Shown here piece after piece: positions 1-5,987 of a stretch of 19,059 nucleotides of DNA. The DNA comes from an uncultured Lachnospiraceae bacterium (GTDB lineage: Bacteria; Bacillota; Clostridia; Lachnospirales; Lachnospiraceae), in NCBI GenBank assembly GCA_958426095.1, contig CATZYB010000027.1, forward strand, positions 1 to 19,059. Reading direction: 5' to 3'. The stretch's first letter is position 1, and the number at the start of each line of letters is the position of its first letter. The position numbers and the translations under genes are program-made. Below the pieces are notes generated by a model. That model was not told the origin of the DNA, did no database searches, and saw only the letters and a program-made list of their open reading frames with translations.

Positions 1-520
1 AGATATCCTTGAGAATAATTTGCAGATTACAGAGCTGTTGGAGGATGAAAGGCTGGTGAACATCCTCACGGCAGAGAATTATGAGGATGACGGACCGGAT
101 TTTTCTCAGACAAAAAAGTATATCAATCGGATGAAAAACGCCTTTCAAGAATGTAAAAAGGTACATAAAGAACTTTCGACAGAAGATAAAATGATGTCAT
201 ACGTTGAAAACCAGGGGCTGGACAGCTATTATCTGGATTTTTACAGAGAAAGAATGGCGGCTGTGACAGATTGGGATTCGGATAAAATTGTTGAAGATTC
301 CCTGGATTCTATGATAGAACTTATGGGCGTGTTTGAGGAGATTATTTATTTTTTAGCTGAAAATCAAGGCTCCTGGGAGGTTGTGGACGGATATATTACA
401 TTTGATAATTACGGGTTGGCCGACCAGTATGATGAATTGCTTTATGGTCTATATGACGAAGGTATATATACGGAAGAAATCCCTTTGGAGGATGAGGAAA
501 TGGGGCTGATTCAGCTCTAA
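1..520 (+). CDS. Acidic protein of unknown function, 3' part only
   Basis: The reading frame is open from the first bases of the window to the TAA at 518-520, so the real start lies off the left edge; the TTG at 20 is only an internal codon. The visible 170 or so residues are very acidic and helical, with many Asp/Glu and Tyr, no clear membrane segment and no motif I recognise. It ends 27 bases before the response regulator and may share its transcript. Function unknown. That it is coding is supported by its length, codon pattern and the ribosome site of the next gene directly after it. Confidence 0.7.
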   Translation, partial: DILENNLQITELLEDERLVNILTAENYEDDGPDFSQTKKYINRMKNAFQECKKVHKELSTEDKMMSYVENQGLDSYYLDFYRERMAAVTDWDSDKIVEDSLDSMIELMGVFEEIIYFLAENQGSWEVVDGYITFDNYGLADQYDELLYGLYDEGIYTEEIPLEDEEMGLIQL

Positions 521-547
521 AGTTTTAATAAAAAACAGGAGAGAAAA

Positions 548-1210
548 ATGTCAAGAAACAGGATTTTAATTGTTGAGGACGAGGAAGCTATTGCAAAAAT
601 GATCGCAATGAATCTGGAAGTTTCAAATTACGATACACAGATTTATTATGATGGCTGTGAGGTTGAGGACGCATTGAGCCGGGACCATGATTATGATCTG
701 GCCCTTTTGGATGTGATGCTTCCGGGAAAAGATGGATTTGAATTGTTGGACGTAATGAAAAAGTACGATATGCCGGTCATTTTTCTGACGGCCAAGGATG
801 ACCTGGGTTCAAAGATCCAGGGCTTAAAGGGCGGCGCAGAGGATTATATTGTGAAGCCTTTTGAGATATTGGAGCTGCTTGTCCGCATGGAGAAGGTACT
901 GGAACGGGCGGATAAGTTAAACCGCACCATTAAAATCCTCAATATGGAAATTAATTTTGAAGAACATTCGGTAAAACAGGATGGCCGGGAGGTTGTTCTG
1001 AAACCGAAGGAATTCGAGCTTTTAAGTGTGCTGGCCAAAAATAAAAATATTGCCATTTCCAGGGAGAATCTTTTGCGTATGGTCTGGGGTATAGAGTATA
1101 TGGGAGAAACCCGCACGGTGGACGTGCATATCGGCCAGCTTCGGAAAAAGCTGGGGCTGGCGGATCATATAAAAACGATTTCAAAAATGGGATACCGGCT
1201 GGAAGAGTAA
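548..1210 (+). CDS. OmpR-family response regulator
   Basis: Cytoplasmic two-component response regulator of 220 residues, the usual OmpR/PhoB length. The N-terminal receiver domain (about 5-115) shows the acidic pocket (E10, D11), the phosphoacceptor D55 in LLDVMLPG, T81 and K103 in the VKPF motif. The C-terminal half (about 128-220) is a winged-helix DNA-binding domain with the typical ending RTVDVHIGQLRKKLG then TISKMGYRLEE. The ribosome site AGGAGAG lies just before the ATG. The partner kinase follows 34 bases later, so the pair should be co-transcribed. The stimulus cannot be read from the sequence. I see nothing unusual in it. Confidence 0.95.
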   Translation: MSRNRILIVEDEEAIAKMIAMNLEVSNYDTQIYYDGCEVEDALSRDHDYDLALLDVMLPGKDGFELLDVMKKYDMPVIFLTAKDDLGSKIQGLKGGAEDYIVKPFEILELLVRMEKVLERADKLNRTIKILNMEINFEEHSVKQDGREVVLKPKEFELLSVLAKNKNIAISRENLLRMVWGIEYMGETRTVDVHIGQLRKKLGLADHIKTISKMGYRLEE

Positions 1211-1244
1211 ATCGCGGCGGGATAACTGTTTGGAGGCGCAGAGG

Positions 1245-2636
1245 GTGAAATTAAGAACAAAAGTTTTGTGGATCAGCTCTATGGCTCTTTTAGCGGCTTC
1301 CTTATTGGCCGGTGCGCTTATTTTAAATATCACCGGAAAAAGCCTTAGGAATGAAGCAGTCATTCGTGCTTATCAGAGTTTTTATGAAACGATGAGCGGA
1401 TTGGAGCAGGGATTGATCCAAAATATGGATACGGATACAAGGACTGTTTACCTGGAATATTTTTTTAAAAGTATGAAGGATGACTATCTGATATGTTTTT
1501 TAAACGTCGGAGATATGGAAGCCGCCGGAGAAGTCCGGCAAATTTATAATCATACGTCTCTTTCTGCGGAAGAACTTTCACAGATGGATTTTAAAAGTTA
1601 TGAGGGCAGCGATATAACCTATGTCGAATATTCCCGGGACAATGGAGAATATGTTATATTTCGTATGAATGTTCAGGAGAAGATTGACGTCTACCAGATC
1701 GTGTCTATGGAGGAAGTTCAAAATAATATGCAACGTCTGACCGGATATATGCTGGCAATTATATTTGCGGTGGTCGGAATAACAGGGGTTGTTTTATTTA
1801 TTATATTAAGACATGTTTTACAGCCGCTTCAAGAGTTGAATGAAACGACGAAACGGCTGGCAGAGGGAAATTACGATCAGCGGGTGGTGGTCCGCCGTAA
1901 AGACGAGATCGGTCAGTTGGAAGAAAGCTTTAACAAAATGGCGGAGGCCGTGGAGACAAGTACACGGAATCTGGAAGAGTCTGAACGGCGGAAAACCTTA
2001 TTTATGGGAAATCTGACCCATGAATTGAAAACGCCGATGACAGCCATTTCCGGCTATGCCCAAACCTTGCTGTCGACGAAAATCAGTCGGGAAAATCAGG
2101 AAGCGGCCCTGCTTTATATTTACGAAGAGTGCGGACGGCTGGAGCGTTTATCTAAAAAAATGATGAAGCTTCTGGAACTTGATCAGGATGAATCCCTGTT
2201 TTTTGTGGATACGCCAGTAAGCTGTCTCTTTGAAGCAGCGGCAAAATCCTGCGAAGTGATTTTAACGGAGAAGCAGATGACATTGGAATGTATTGAACAC
2301 GGTGAACACTTCCTGGTGGAGCCTGATTTGATGACGGATGTTTTGATCAATCTGATTGACAATGGCGTTAAGGCCAGTGACACCGGCGGCAAAATTATTC
2401 TCCGGGCCTATGATGATCGTATTGAAGTCCAGGACTTTGGACAGGGAATCCCGACGGAGGAGCAGGAGAAAATTATGGAGCCTTTTTATATGGTTGATAA
2501 ATCCAGAAGCCATAAGAGCGGCGGCGCCGGTCTTGGCCTGGCGCTCACAGCCATGATCGCAAAACGGCATAACATTTCCATTCGGATTGACAGCAAAGAA
2601 GGCGAAGGTACCCGGATGATTTTACAATTTGTCTAA
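1245..2636 (+). CDS. Membrane sensor histidine kinase with HAMP domain
   Basis: Sensor kinase of 463 residues that should phosphorylate the regulator just upstream. Order: TM1 (about 6-28), an extracytoplasmic sensor region of about 140 residues, TM2 (about 168-190), HAMP (about 190-242), a dimerisation/H-box with the phosphorylated histidine near 259 in NLTHELKTPM, and an HATPase domain with N-box NLIDNGVKAS, G1 DFGQGI and G2 GAGLGLAL. I prefer the GTG at 1245 because GGAGG sits at 1232-1236; a longer TTG start at 1230 would place that ribosome site inside the gene. The gene ends with a hairpin terminator, after which the mobile element begins. The ligand is unknown. Confidence 0.93.
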   Translation: MKLRTKVLWISSMALLAASLLAGALILNITGKSLRNEAVIRAYQSFYETMSGLEQGLIQNMDTDTRTVYLEYFFKSMKDDYLICFLNVGDMEAAGEVRQIYNHTSLSAEELSQMDFKSYEGSDITYVEYSRDNGEYVIFRMNVQEKIDVYQIVSMEEVQNNMQRLTGYMLAIIFAVVGITGVVLFIILRHVLQPLQELNETTKRLAEGNYDQRVVVRRKDEIGQLEESFNKMAEAVETSTRNLEESERRKTLFMGNLTHELKTPMTAISGYAQTLLSTKISRENQEAALLYIYEECGRLERLSKKMMKLLELDQDESLFFVDTPVSCLFEAAAKSCEVILTEKQMTLECIEHGEHFLVEPDLMTDVLINLIDNGVKASDTGGKIILRAYDDRIEVQDFGQGIPTEEQEKIMEPFYMVDKSRSHKSGGAGLGLALTAMIAKRHNISIRIDSKEGEGTRMILQFV

Positions 2637-2674
2637 ATTTAGACTATTTTTGGCCAAGCTGCATAACAACAGGA

Positions 2675-2718
2675 AAAACCGCTGAAACCCTTGAAAATAC
2701 TGGGGAAACAGCGGTTTT
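2675..2718 (+). terminator. Hairpin terminator after the two-component operon
   Basis: The arms AAAACCGCTG (2675-2684) and CAGCGGTTTT (2709-2718) pair perfectly, with an inner CCC/GGG pairing, and a T-rich stretch follows. It sits 39 bases after the kinase stop. On the other strand it would also serve the integrase. It lies between host genes and the integrase, so part of it (near 2684-2706) is also the best place to look for an attachment core. Confidence 0.7.
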
Positions 2719-2764
2719 GCTTTGTCATTTTTAAGGCTTAAAAATAAGTGATAAGTGGTTTCGG

Positions 2765-2784
2765 TTAGTAACAGATTAGTAACA
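2765..2784. repeat. Paired direct repeats at the integrase 3' end (candidate arm sites)
   Basis: TTAGTAACA occurs twice, at 2765-2773 and 2776-2784, with an 11-base period; the second copy covers the integrase stop codon. Short direct repeats next to the gene are typical arm-type binding sites for tyrosine integrases, so this probably marks the element's left end. The role is inferred from position only. Confidence 0.5.
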
Positions 2785-3921
2785 AATTTTAATCTTTTCA
2801 ATTTCATGTCTCAGGTCCTCAATTTCCCTGTGGCCGTATATCTGGTTAGTGATATCGTTGCCGAAGGAATGGCCAAGCATACGTTTTCGGTCATTCTCTG
2901 AAACGCCATATCGTTCGCACAGTGCTGAGAAGGTATGACGACAATCGTGAGGTGTATGTCTGGCCATGCCAAGGCGTTCCAGCGTCTCGTACATGGCTGT
3001 TCTGAATCGAGGGACAGGAATATCCAGGAGCGGCCTTTTTCTTCGTGTACGGTGTTTTACAAGGTCATAGATTCCTGAATGAATCGGGACAATCCGGTCT
3101 TTTCCTGCTGCCGTCTTGACGCCACCTTTGAAGTACCGGTCCTTCAGGTCTATTTTTAGTGTCTTATAGGCGGTGATTCGGAAACCGGAATAGCACATAA
3201 TCAAAATCATTTCAACAATGCTATCGTCTTTGTATTCCCATAGCTGCTTTAACTCCTGTTCTGTGAACGCTTCGCCGTGTTCAGCATCATTTCGGATATG
3301 GACCTTTACATGGGCCGAATAGTCTTTGTCGCAAAGCTCATACATCTCGGCGTAGGCGTACATCTGGTTGAGCAGGCTGACCATATTCCGTAAGCTGGAA
3401 TATTTGAGAGGGCAGCAGTCAATGACTTCCTGCAGGTCATCGTGACGAAGTTCGCTGAAGGTGCGCTCATGTAACTCTGAACAGTTTCGGAACGCCGCAC
3501 GGAGTGAAAACTTTAAAGCGTCGGAATATTCCCGGGATTTATCTCTTTCAAATTTATACTGGTAGAATTCCTCATATACTTCTGAAAATGTCTTACCGGG
3601 AGCTTCCTGAGTTTTCCCGGTTATTTTAATATAGTCGGCCAATATGCGGTTTATAACAGCGGCGTCGCCAGATTGCGGCAGATCGGCCAAATCAAGCTCC
3701 ATGCCTGGCTTATATGTCCCGGCGTGATAAGCCGTGAGGACAGCAAATCCTTTCATCCAATCATCAACATAGCAGAGAGCCTTCGGAGTCACAGGAACAC
3801 CGTCAAGCGTGAATTCTTTTGTTGGTGGATGAACGGCATAAGGATTGCGCCGGCCTTTGCCGAGAAACTTAATCGACCCAAAACCATTAGGAAGCTTTGG
3901 GTATTTTTTTCTTTTTGCCAT
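2776..3921 (-). CDS. int: Tyrosine-recombinase integrase
   Basis: Site-specific integrase of 381 residues, the normal size for phage and ICE integrases. The N-terminal 65 or so residues resemble an arm-binding domain, about 105-205 is the SAM-like core-binding domain, and the rest is catalytic. Catalytic residues are visible: Arg about 248 in SGFRITAY, Lys about 269, the HDCRH box (His about 325, Arg about 328), His about 351 in MLGHSF and the nucleophile Tyr about 362 in NQIYGH. GGAAGG precedes the ATG. It is transcribed toward the host kinase gene, with direct repeats at its 3' end, so the left attachment site should lie between about 2640 and 2775. It catalyses integration and excision of the element to the right. 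Confidence 0.93.
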   Translation of the reverse strand: MAKRKKYPKLPNGFGSIKFLGKGRRNPYAVHPPTKEFTLDGVPVTPKALCYVDDWMKGFAVLTAYHAGTYKPGMELDLADLPQSGDAAVINRILADYIKITGKTQEAPGKTFSEVYEEFYQYKFERDKSREYSDALKFSLRAAFRNCSELHERTFSELRHDDLQEVIDCCPLKYSSLRNMVSLLNQMYAYAEMYELCDKDYSAHVKVHIRNDAEHGEAFTEQELKQLWEYKDDSIVEMILIMCYSGFRITAYKTLKIDLKDRYFKGGVKTAAGKDRIVPIHSGIYDLVKHRTRRKRPLLDIPVPRFRTAMYETLERLGMARHTPHDCRHTFSALCERYGVSENDRKRMLGHSFGNDITNQIYGHREIEDLRHEIEKIKICY

Positions 3922-3944
3922 TTATATACATTCCTTCCATTCTG

Positions 3945-3964
3945 GCCGGGCGGGCTTTGGAAGG
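3945..3964 (+). repeat. Copy 1 of the GCCGGGCGGGCTTGGAAGG element
   Basis: GCCGGGCGGGCTTTGGAAGG, with one extra T compared with copy 4. It lies in the integrase leader (opposite strand) and directly before the -35 box of the antisense RNA promoter. It is strikingly GC-rich against its AT-rich surroundings. Confidence 0.75.
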
Positions 3965-3965
3965 T

Positions 3966-3993
3966 TTGACATTTCTGGTATATTTGGTATAAT
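3966..3993 (+). promoter_or_regulatory. Strong promoter for antisense RNA of toxin-antitoxin unit 1
   Basis: TTGACA (3966-3971), a 16-base spacer and TATAAT (3988-3993), a perfect pair of housekeeping boxes. No rightward gene with a proper ribosome site follows. The transcript would run into the hairpin at 4065-4105, antisense to the small leftward toxin. Confidence 0.75.
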
Positions 3994-3999
3994 ATACTT

Positions 4000-4115
4000 A
4001 ACAAGGGAGCCGGAAGGTGAGCGCGCATCACCCGACCCGGCGAAAGTTAGTATTTAACTATAAGAATAGCCGTTCCTAAACTTTGACGAGAGCAGGACGG
4101 CTATTTCTTATTTTT
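4000..4115 (+). ncRNA. Predicted antisense RNA (antitoxin) of unit 1
   Basis: The RNA would start near 4000, from the promoter at 3966-3993, and end in the T-rich tail after the hairpin at 4065-4105. It would be about 115 nt and complementary to the 3' end and stop codon of the leftward toxin mRNA. A GGTGA/TCACC stem lies near its 5' end. The arrangement, with 3' ends overlapping tail to tail, is that of TxpA/RatA-type type I systems. A GTG ORF at 4017 has its ribosome-like site too close to the start to be convincing. Ends are predicted, not measured. Confidence 0.55.
4065..4105. terminator. Shared hairpin at the toxin 1/antisense overlap
   Basis: Arms AATAGCCGT (4065-4073) and ACGGCTATT (4097-4105), with an inner CCT/AGG pair. 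On the + strand it is followed by TTCTTATTTTT, a good intrinsic terminator. On the - strand the tail is weaker. The toxin stop codon lies inside the hairpin. Confidence 0.7.
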
Positions 4116-4184
4116 CAGATTCAGAATAGCGACGATTAAAAGAGCAATGCTCAAAATAATCTGAAATTCTTCATATGTACTCAT
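4101..4184 (-). CDS. Type I toxin-like small membrane peptide (unit 1)
   Basis: A 27-residue peptide that begins MSTYE, has one hydrophobic helix (about 8-21) and ends in a Lys-rich tail (LKNKK). That is the layout of the holin-like toxin/TxpA group of type I toxins, which insert into the cytoplasmic membrane. The ribosome site GGAGG (4197-4201 on the complement) is strong. A promoter lies at 4254-4282, and an antisense RNA gene overlaps its 3' end. The leader carries UCACCC, which could pair with the GGGUGG of the ribosome site, as expected for translational control of such mRNAs. The family assignment rests on size, hydrophobic pattern and context; no experiment supports toxicity here. Confidence 0.65.
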   Translation of the reverse strand: MSTYEEFQIILSIALLIVAILNLKNKK

Positions 4185-4253
4185 AATAATCACCACCCTC
4201 CGTAAGGTCTCGGATTGGGTGAGAGCACGTCCCCCGGTTCCCCAGGTAAGTAT

Positions 4254-4282
4254 ATTATATTTTCAAGGTTCTGCTCTGTCCG
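4254..4282 (-). promoter_or_regulatory. Promoter of toxin 1
   Basis: Read leftward: -10 TATAAT (complement of 4254-4259) and -35 CGGACA (complement of 4277-4282) with a 17-base spacer. Transcription would start near 4247, giving a leader of about 60 nt before the toxin ATG. The -35 box is imperfect. Confidence 0.5.
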
Positions 4283-4337
4283 AAAAACGGACGAAGCCCA
4301 AATGGGCGTTATCAACGAACGGGATATTTCCCTTTGT

Positions 4338-4793
4338 CTATTGTTCGTCTTTTTTCTGGTATTTCGGTATTTCTGTAAGTTCATTTACACGTTTTCGTGC
4401 TTCCTCTTTCCCATAACTATTAAGATTATGATAATCTGAAAGCAATTCTTTTTCGTCTTTTGCCATAGCAGACATAGCATTAATGGCTTCATTTATTGAT
4501 TCGGACATAGCCTGATTGCTGCTTTCGGCCATGTTCTTCATAACTTCAGCAGTGGATTGTACAATGGCGCTAACCGATCTAATATCTGGAAGAATATCTG
4601 CACGCAAGGCAGTAATTGGAACGTCAAGTGCCCTTGCTATTTTTTGTAAAGTTTCTAATTTAGGATTTTGTTTTCCGCTCTCGTATTTTCTTATGTTTGA
4701 GTCTGCGATTCCGCATAATTCGCCAAGTTGTTTTTGGGTCAGACCTTTTTCTTTTCTAAGCTTACGAATCTTATCACCTGTGTATGTTTGCAC
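4338..4793 (-). CDS. CI-like HTH (XRE) repressor
   Basis: A 151-residue protein. Residues about 7-62 form an XRE helix-turn-helix domain (KIRKLRKEKGLTQKQLGELC, then an IADSNIRKYESG recognition region). The remainder is a helical tail rich in Ala, Ser, Met and Glu, probably for oligomerisation. I see no Ala-Gly/Ser-Lys autoprotease (LexA/S24 type) motif, so control by RecA-stimulated self-cleavage is unlikely. The start is a GTG at 4793 with a modest GGGGTGG ribosome site. It is divergent from the Cro-like gene, with three similar inverted-repeat operators between them. Role: keeps the element's rightward operon off and likely controls its own expression. Confidence 0.85.
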   Translation of the reverse strand: MQTYTGDKIRKLRKEKGLTQKQLGELCGIADSNIRKYESGKQNPKLETLQKIARALDVPITALRADILPDIRSVSAIVQSTAEVMKNMAESSNQAMSESINEAINAMSAMAKDEKELLSDYHNLNSYGKEEARKRVNELTEIPKYQKKDEQ

Positions 4794-4844
4794 GGTTCCA
4801 CCCCACTTTCAAAATCATAATAACATATTTATTTGAAAAAGTAC

Positions 4845-4921
4845 AGATTAAAAACAATCTAAAAGAACCATTGACAGATGAAAAACAATCTGATAATATA
4901 AAAATAGATTGAAAACAATCT
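4845..4921. promoter_or_regulatory. Three repressor operators between the divergent regulators
   Basis: O1 at 4845-4860 (AGATTAAAAACAATCT), O2 at 4875-4892 (CAGATGAAAAACAATCTG) and O3 at 4906-4921 (AGATTGAAAACAATCT) are near-identical inverted repeats spaced 31 and 30 bases apart, about three DNA turns. O2 lies between the -35 and -10 boxes of the rightward promoter. The arrangement mirrors a phage OR region and is the natural target of the CI-like and Cro-like proteins. Confidence 0.75.
4871..4899 (+). promoter_or_regulatory. Rightward (PR-like) promoter
   Basis: TTGACA (4871-4876), a 17-base spacer filled by operator O2, and TAATAT (4894-4899). O3 lies just downstream. It drives the Cro-like gene and probably the following small genes. 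Binding at O2 or O3 would block it. Confidence 0.75.
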
Positions 4922-4949
4922 GCAACATAAGAGGAAGAGAGGTGAGAAA

Positions 4950-5144
4950 ATGAAACTCGATAGAAAGAAATATGAGCTTGCAAGAGCGCGGGCATGTATG
5001 GGACAGAAAGATTTAATAGCTGCCGGCATCCCAAAAGGGACATTATGTCGGATAATCGGTGATGCTGAGCTTAGACCTGAAACAGCTGGCCGAATTGCTA
5101 AGGCACTTGGTGTTGATGTAACTGAAATCATTAAAGAAAATTAG
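4950..5144 (+). CDS. Cro-like small HTH regulator
   Basis: A 64-residue protein made almost entirely of one helix-turn-helix domain. KDLIAAGIPKGTLCRI looks like the recognition part, and it ends with the AKALGVDVTEIIKEN segment typical of XRE/Cro proteins. The ribosome site is GAGAGGTGAG. It is divergent from the larger repressor, shares its operators and is the first gene of the rightward operon, so it probably antagonises the repressor once the element is induced. Its stop codon overlaps copy 2 of the GC-rich repeat. Confidence 0.8.
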   Translation: MKLDRKKYELARARACMGQKDLIAAGIPKGTLCRIIGDAELRPETAGRIAKALGVDVTEIIKEN

Positions 5145-5162
5145 CCGGGCGGACTTGGAAGG
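5144..5162 (+). repeat. Copy 2 of the GCCGGGCGGGCTTGGAAGG element
   Basis: GCCGGGCGGACTTGGAAGG. It starts on the last base of the Cro-like gene's stop codon, and its GGAAGG end serves as the ribosome site region of the Cys-rich gene. It is followed by AATGATTGAA, nearly as in copy 3. Confidence 0.75.
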
Positions 5163-5175
5163 AATGATTGAAATT

Positions 5176-5340
5176 ATGGCAAAACTCACACCAATGAAAG
5201 CAATCCGAAGAAAATGTCTGGATTGCTGTAGCGGTCAGGTGAAAGAAGTCCGTTTATGCACAGTGGAAAAATGCCCCTTATTTCCCTACAGAAGCGGACA
5301 CAGGCCAACAGGTAATAAAGATATCGCCGAAGATGATTAA
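5176..5340 (+). CDS. Small Cys-rich phage/ICE-type protein
   Basis: A 54-residue protein with a putative metal-binding pattern CxxCC then two further Cys about 11 and 16 residues on (KCLDCC, LCTVEKCP), followed by PYRSGHRP. This small family recurs in Firmicute prophages and integrative elements; its function is not established. I chose the ATG at 5176 (MAKLTP) because GGAAGG at 5157-5162 is then at a usable distance; the ATG at 5164 would touch that site. It is the second gene of the rightward operon. Confidence 0.75.
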   Translation: MAKLTPMKAIRRKCLDCCSGQVKEVRLCTVEKCPLFPYRSGHRPTGNKDIAEDD

Positions 5341-5383
5341 ATTAAAAAAACGTGAGCTACAAAGGGGTTTTTTTACAATAAGA

Positions 5384-5405
5384 GCCGGGCGGGCTTTTGG
5401 AAGGG
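5384..5405 (+). repeat. Copy 3 of the GCCGGGCGGGCTTGGAAGG element
   Basis: The core, with two extra T residues, ends in GGAAGGG, which is the ribosome site for the gene starting at 5414. ATGATTGAA follows, as in copy 2, so the two translation-start regions look duplicated. Confidence 0.75.
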
Positions 5406-5413
5406 ATGATTGA

Positions 5414-5614
5414 ATGAGAAAAGAAAAAGAAACGATGTCGGCAGCAGAGGCGGCCAGAATTCTCGGGTGTTCACCGGAAGCCGTGAGGCAAAGAATCCGG
5501 CTTGGCATCTGGAAGTTTGGAGAATGTATTCCAGGCAAAAAGACTGGACATAAATCAGATGTTTTTGTTATCTATCGGCGGAAGCTGTACCAGCACATGG
5601 GCAGGGATAGCTGA
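5414..5614 (+). CDS. Small MerR/excisionase-type HTH protein
   Basis: A 66-residue protein. MSAAEAARILGCSPEAVRQR is a classic short helix-turn-helix of the MerR/excisionase kind, followed by a basic wing region. It may act as a recombination directionality factor or a regulator of the element. The ribosome site GGAAGGG comes from repeat copy 3. Its stop overlaps the next start (TGATG), suggesting translational coupling. DNA binding is clear from the motif; the excisionase role is inferred. Confidence 0.75.
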   Translation: MRKEKETMSAAEAARILGCSPEAVRQRIRLGIWKFGECIPGKKTGHKSDVFVIYRRKLYQHMGRDS

Positions 5615-5982
5615 TGGCATCCAGAGAAGAATTATTACAAAGCATCCAGCCAGGCATGAGGCTTGATAAGAATTTCTTTTTGAAAATCTACGGCTATGAA
5701 TTAACTTGGCCAGGATTTGCCGAGGTTGCGTTGACAAAGCTTCAGGGCGCCGGATGTAACAAAGCCAGAAATTATTATACTTGCATTGTCGTAGAGCAGC
5801 AGTATAACGATGAATCAGTTTTGAAAAATGTTGCCGAATGGTATGTGAAACAGGATTTTTACGGAAAGAAGGTGAATGAATCACGGAGGAAACAACAAGA
5901 AGTGGAACAGCAGAGGATAGAACTGTTGAACAAGAAAAAGCGGCTGTTGATGCGGAAATCGCAGCTATTAACAATGAATTAA
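5614..5982 (+). CDS. Unknown protein with C-terminal coiled coil; possible frameshift donor
   Basis: A 122-residue protein. The first 75 or so residues look globular, with no motif I recognise. From about 88 on there is a charged coiled coil (ESRRKQQEVEQQRIELLNKK). At 5935-5940 the codons AAA AAG could allow a -1 slip into the frame of the DUF3987 gene, where the coiled-coil character continues. Without a slip the protein ends six bases before the annotated TTG of that gene. It overlaps the upstream HTH gene by one base. Function unknown; it probably works with the DUF3987 protein. Confidence 0.75.
   Translation: MASREELLQSIQPGMRLDKNFFLKIYGYELTWPGFAEVALTKLQGAGCNKARNYYTCIVVEQQYNDESVLKNVAEWYVKQDFYGKKVNESRRKQQEVEQQRIELLNKKKRLLMRKSQLLTMN
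5935..5940 (+). other. Candidate -1 frameshift slip site
   Basis: AAA AAG read in the frame of the 122-residue protein. A slip back by one base continues as A-A-V-D-A-E-I into the DUF3987 frame with no stop. A small GC stem (TGCG at 5951-5954 with CGCA at 5960-5963) lies about ten bases downstream. The downstream gene has no ATG and no visible ribosome site of its own. The heptamer G AAA AAG is not the strongest slip sequence, so an indel in this copy remains possible. Confidence 0.4.
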
Positions 5983-5987
5983 GTCAG

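Noticed and set aside
3845..4057. 70-codon rightward frame over the antisense RNA
   Set aside because: It starts inside the integrase on the other strand, before the promoter, with no ribosome site.
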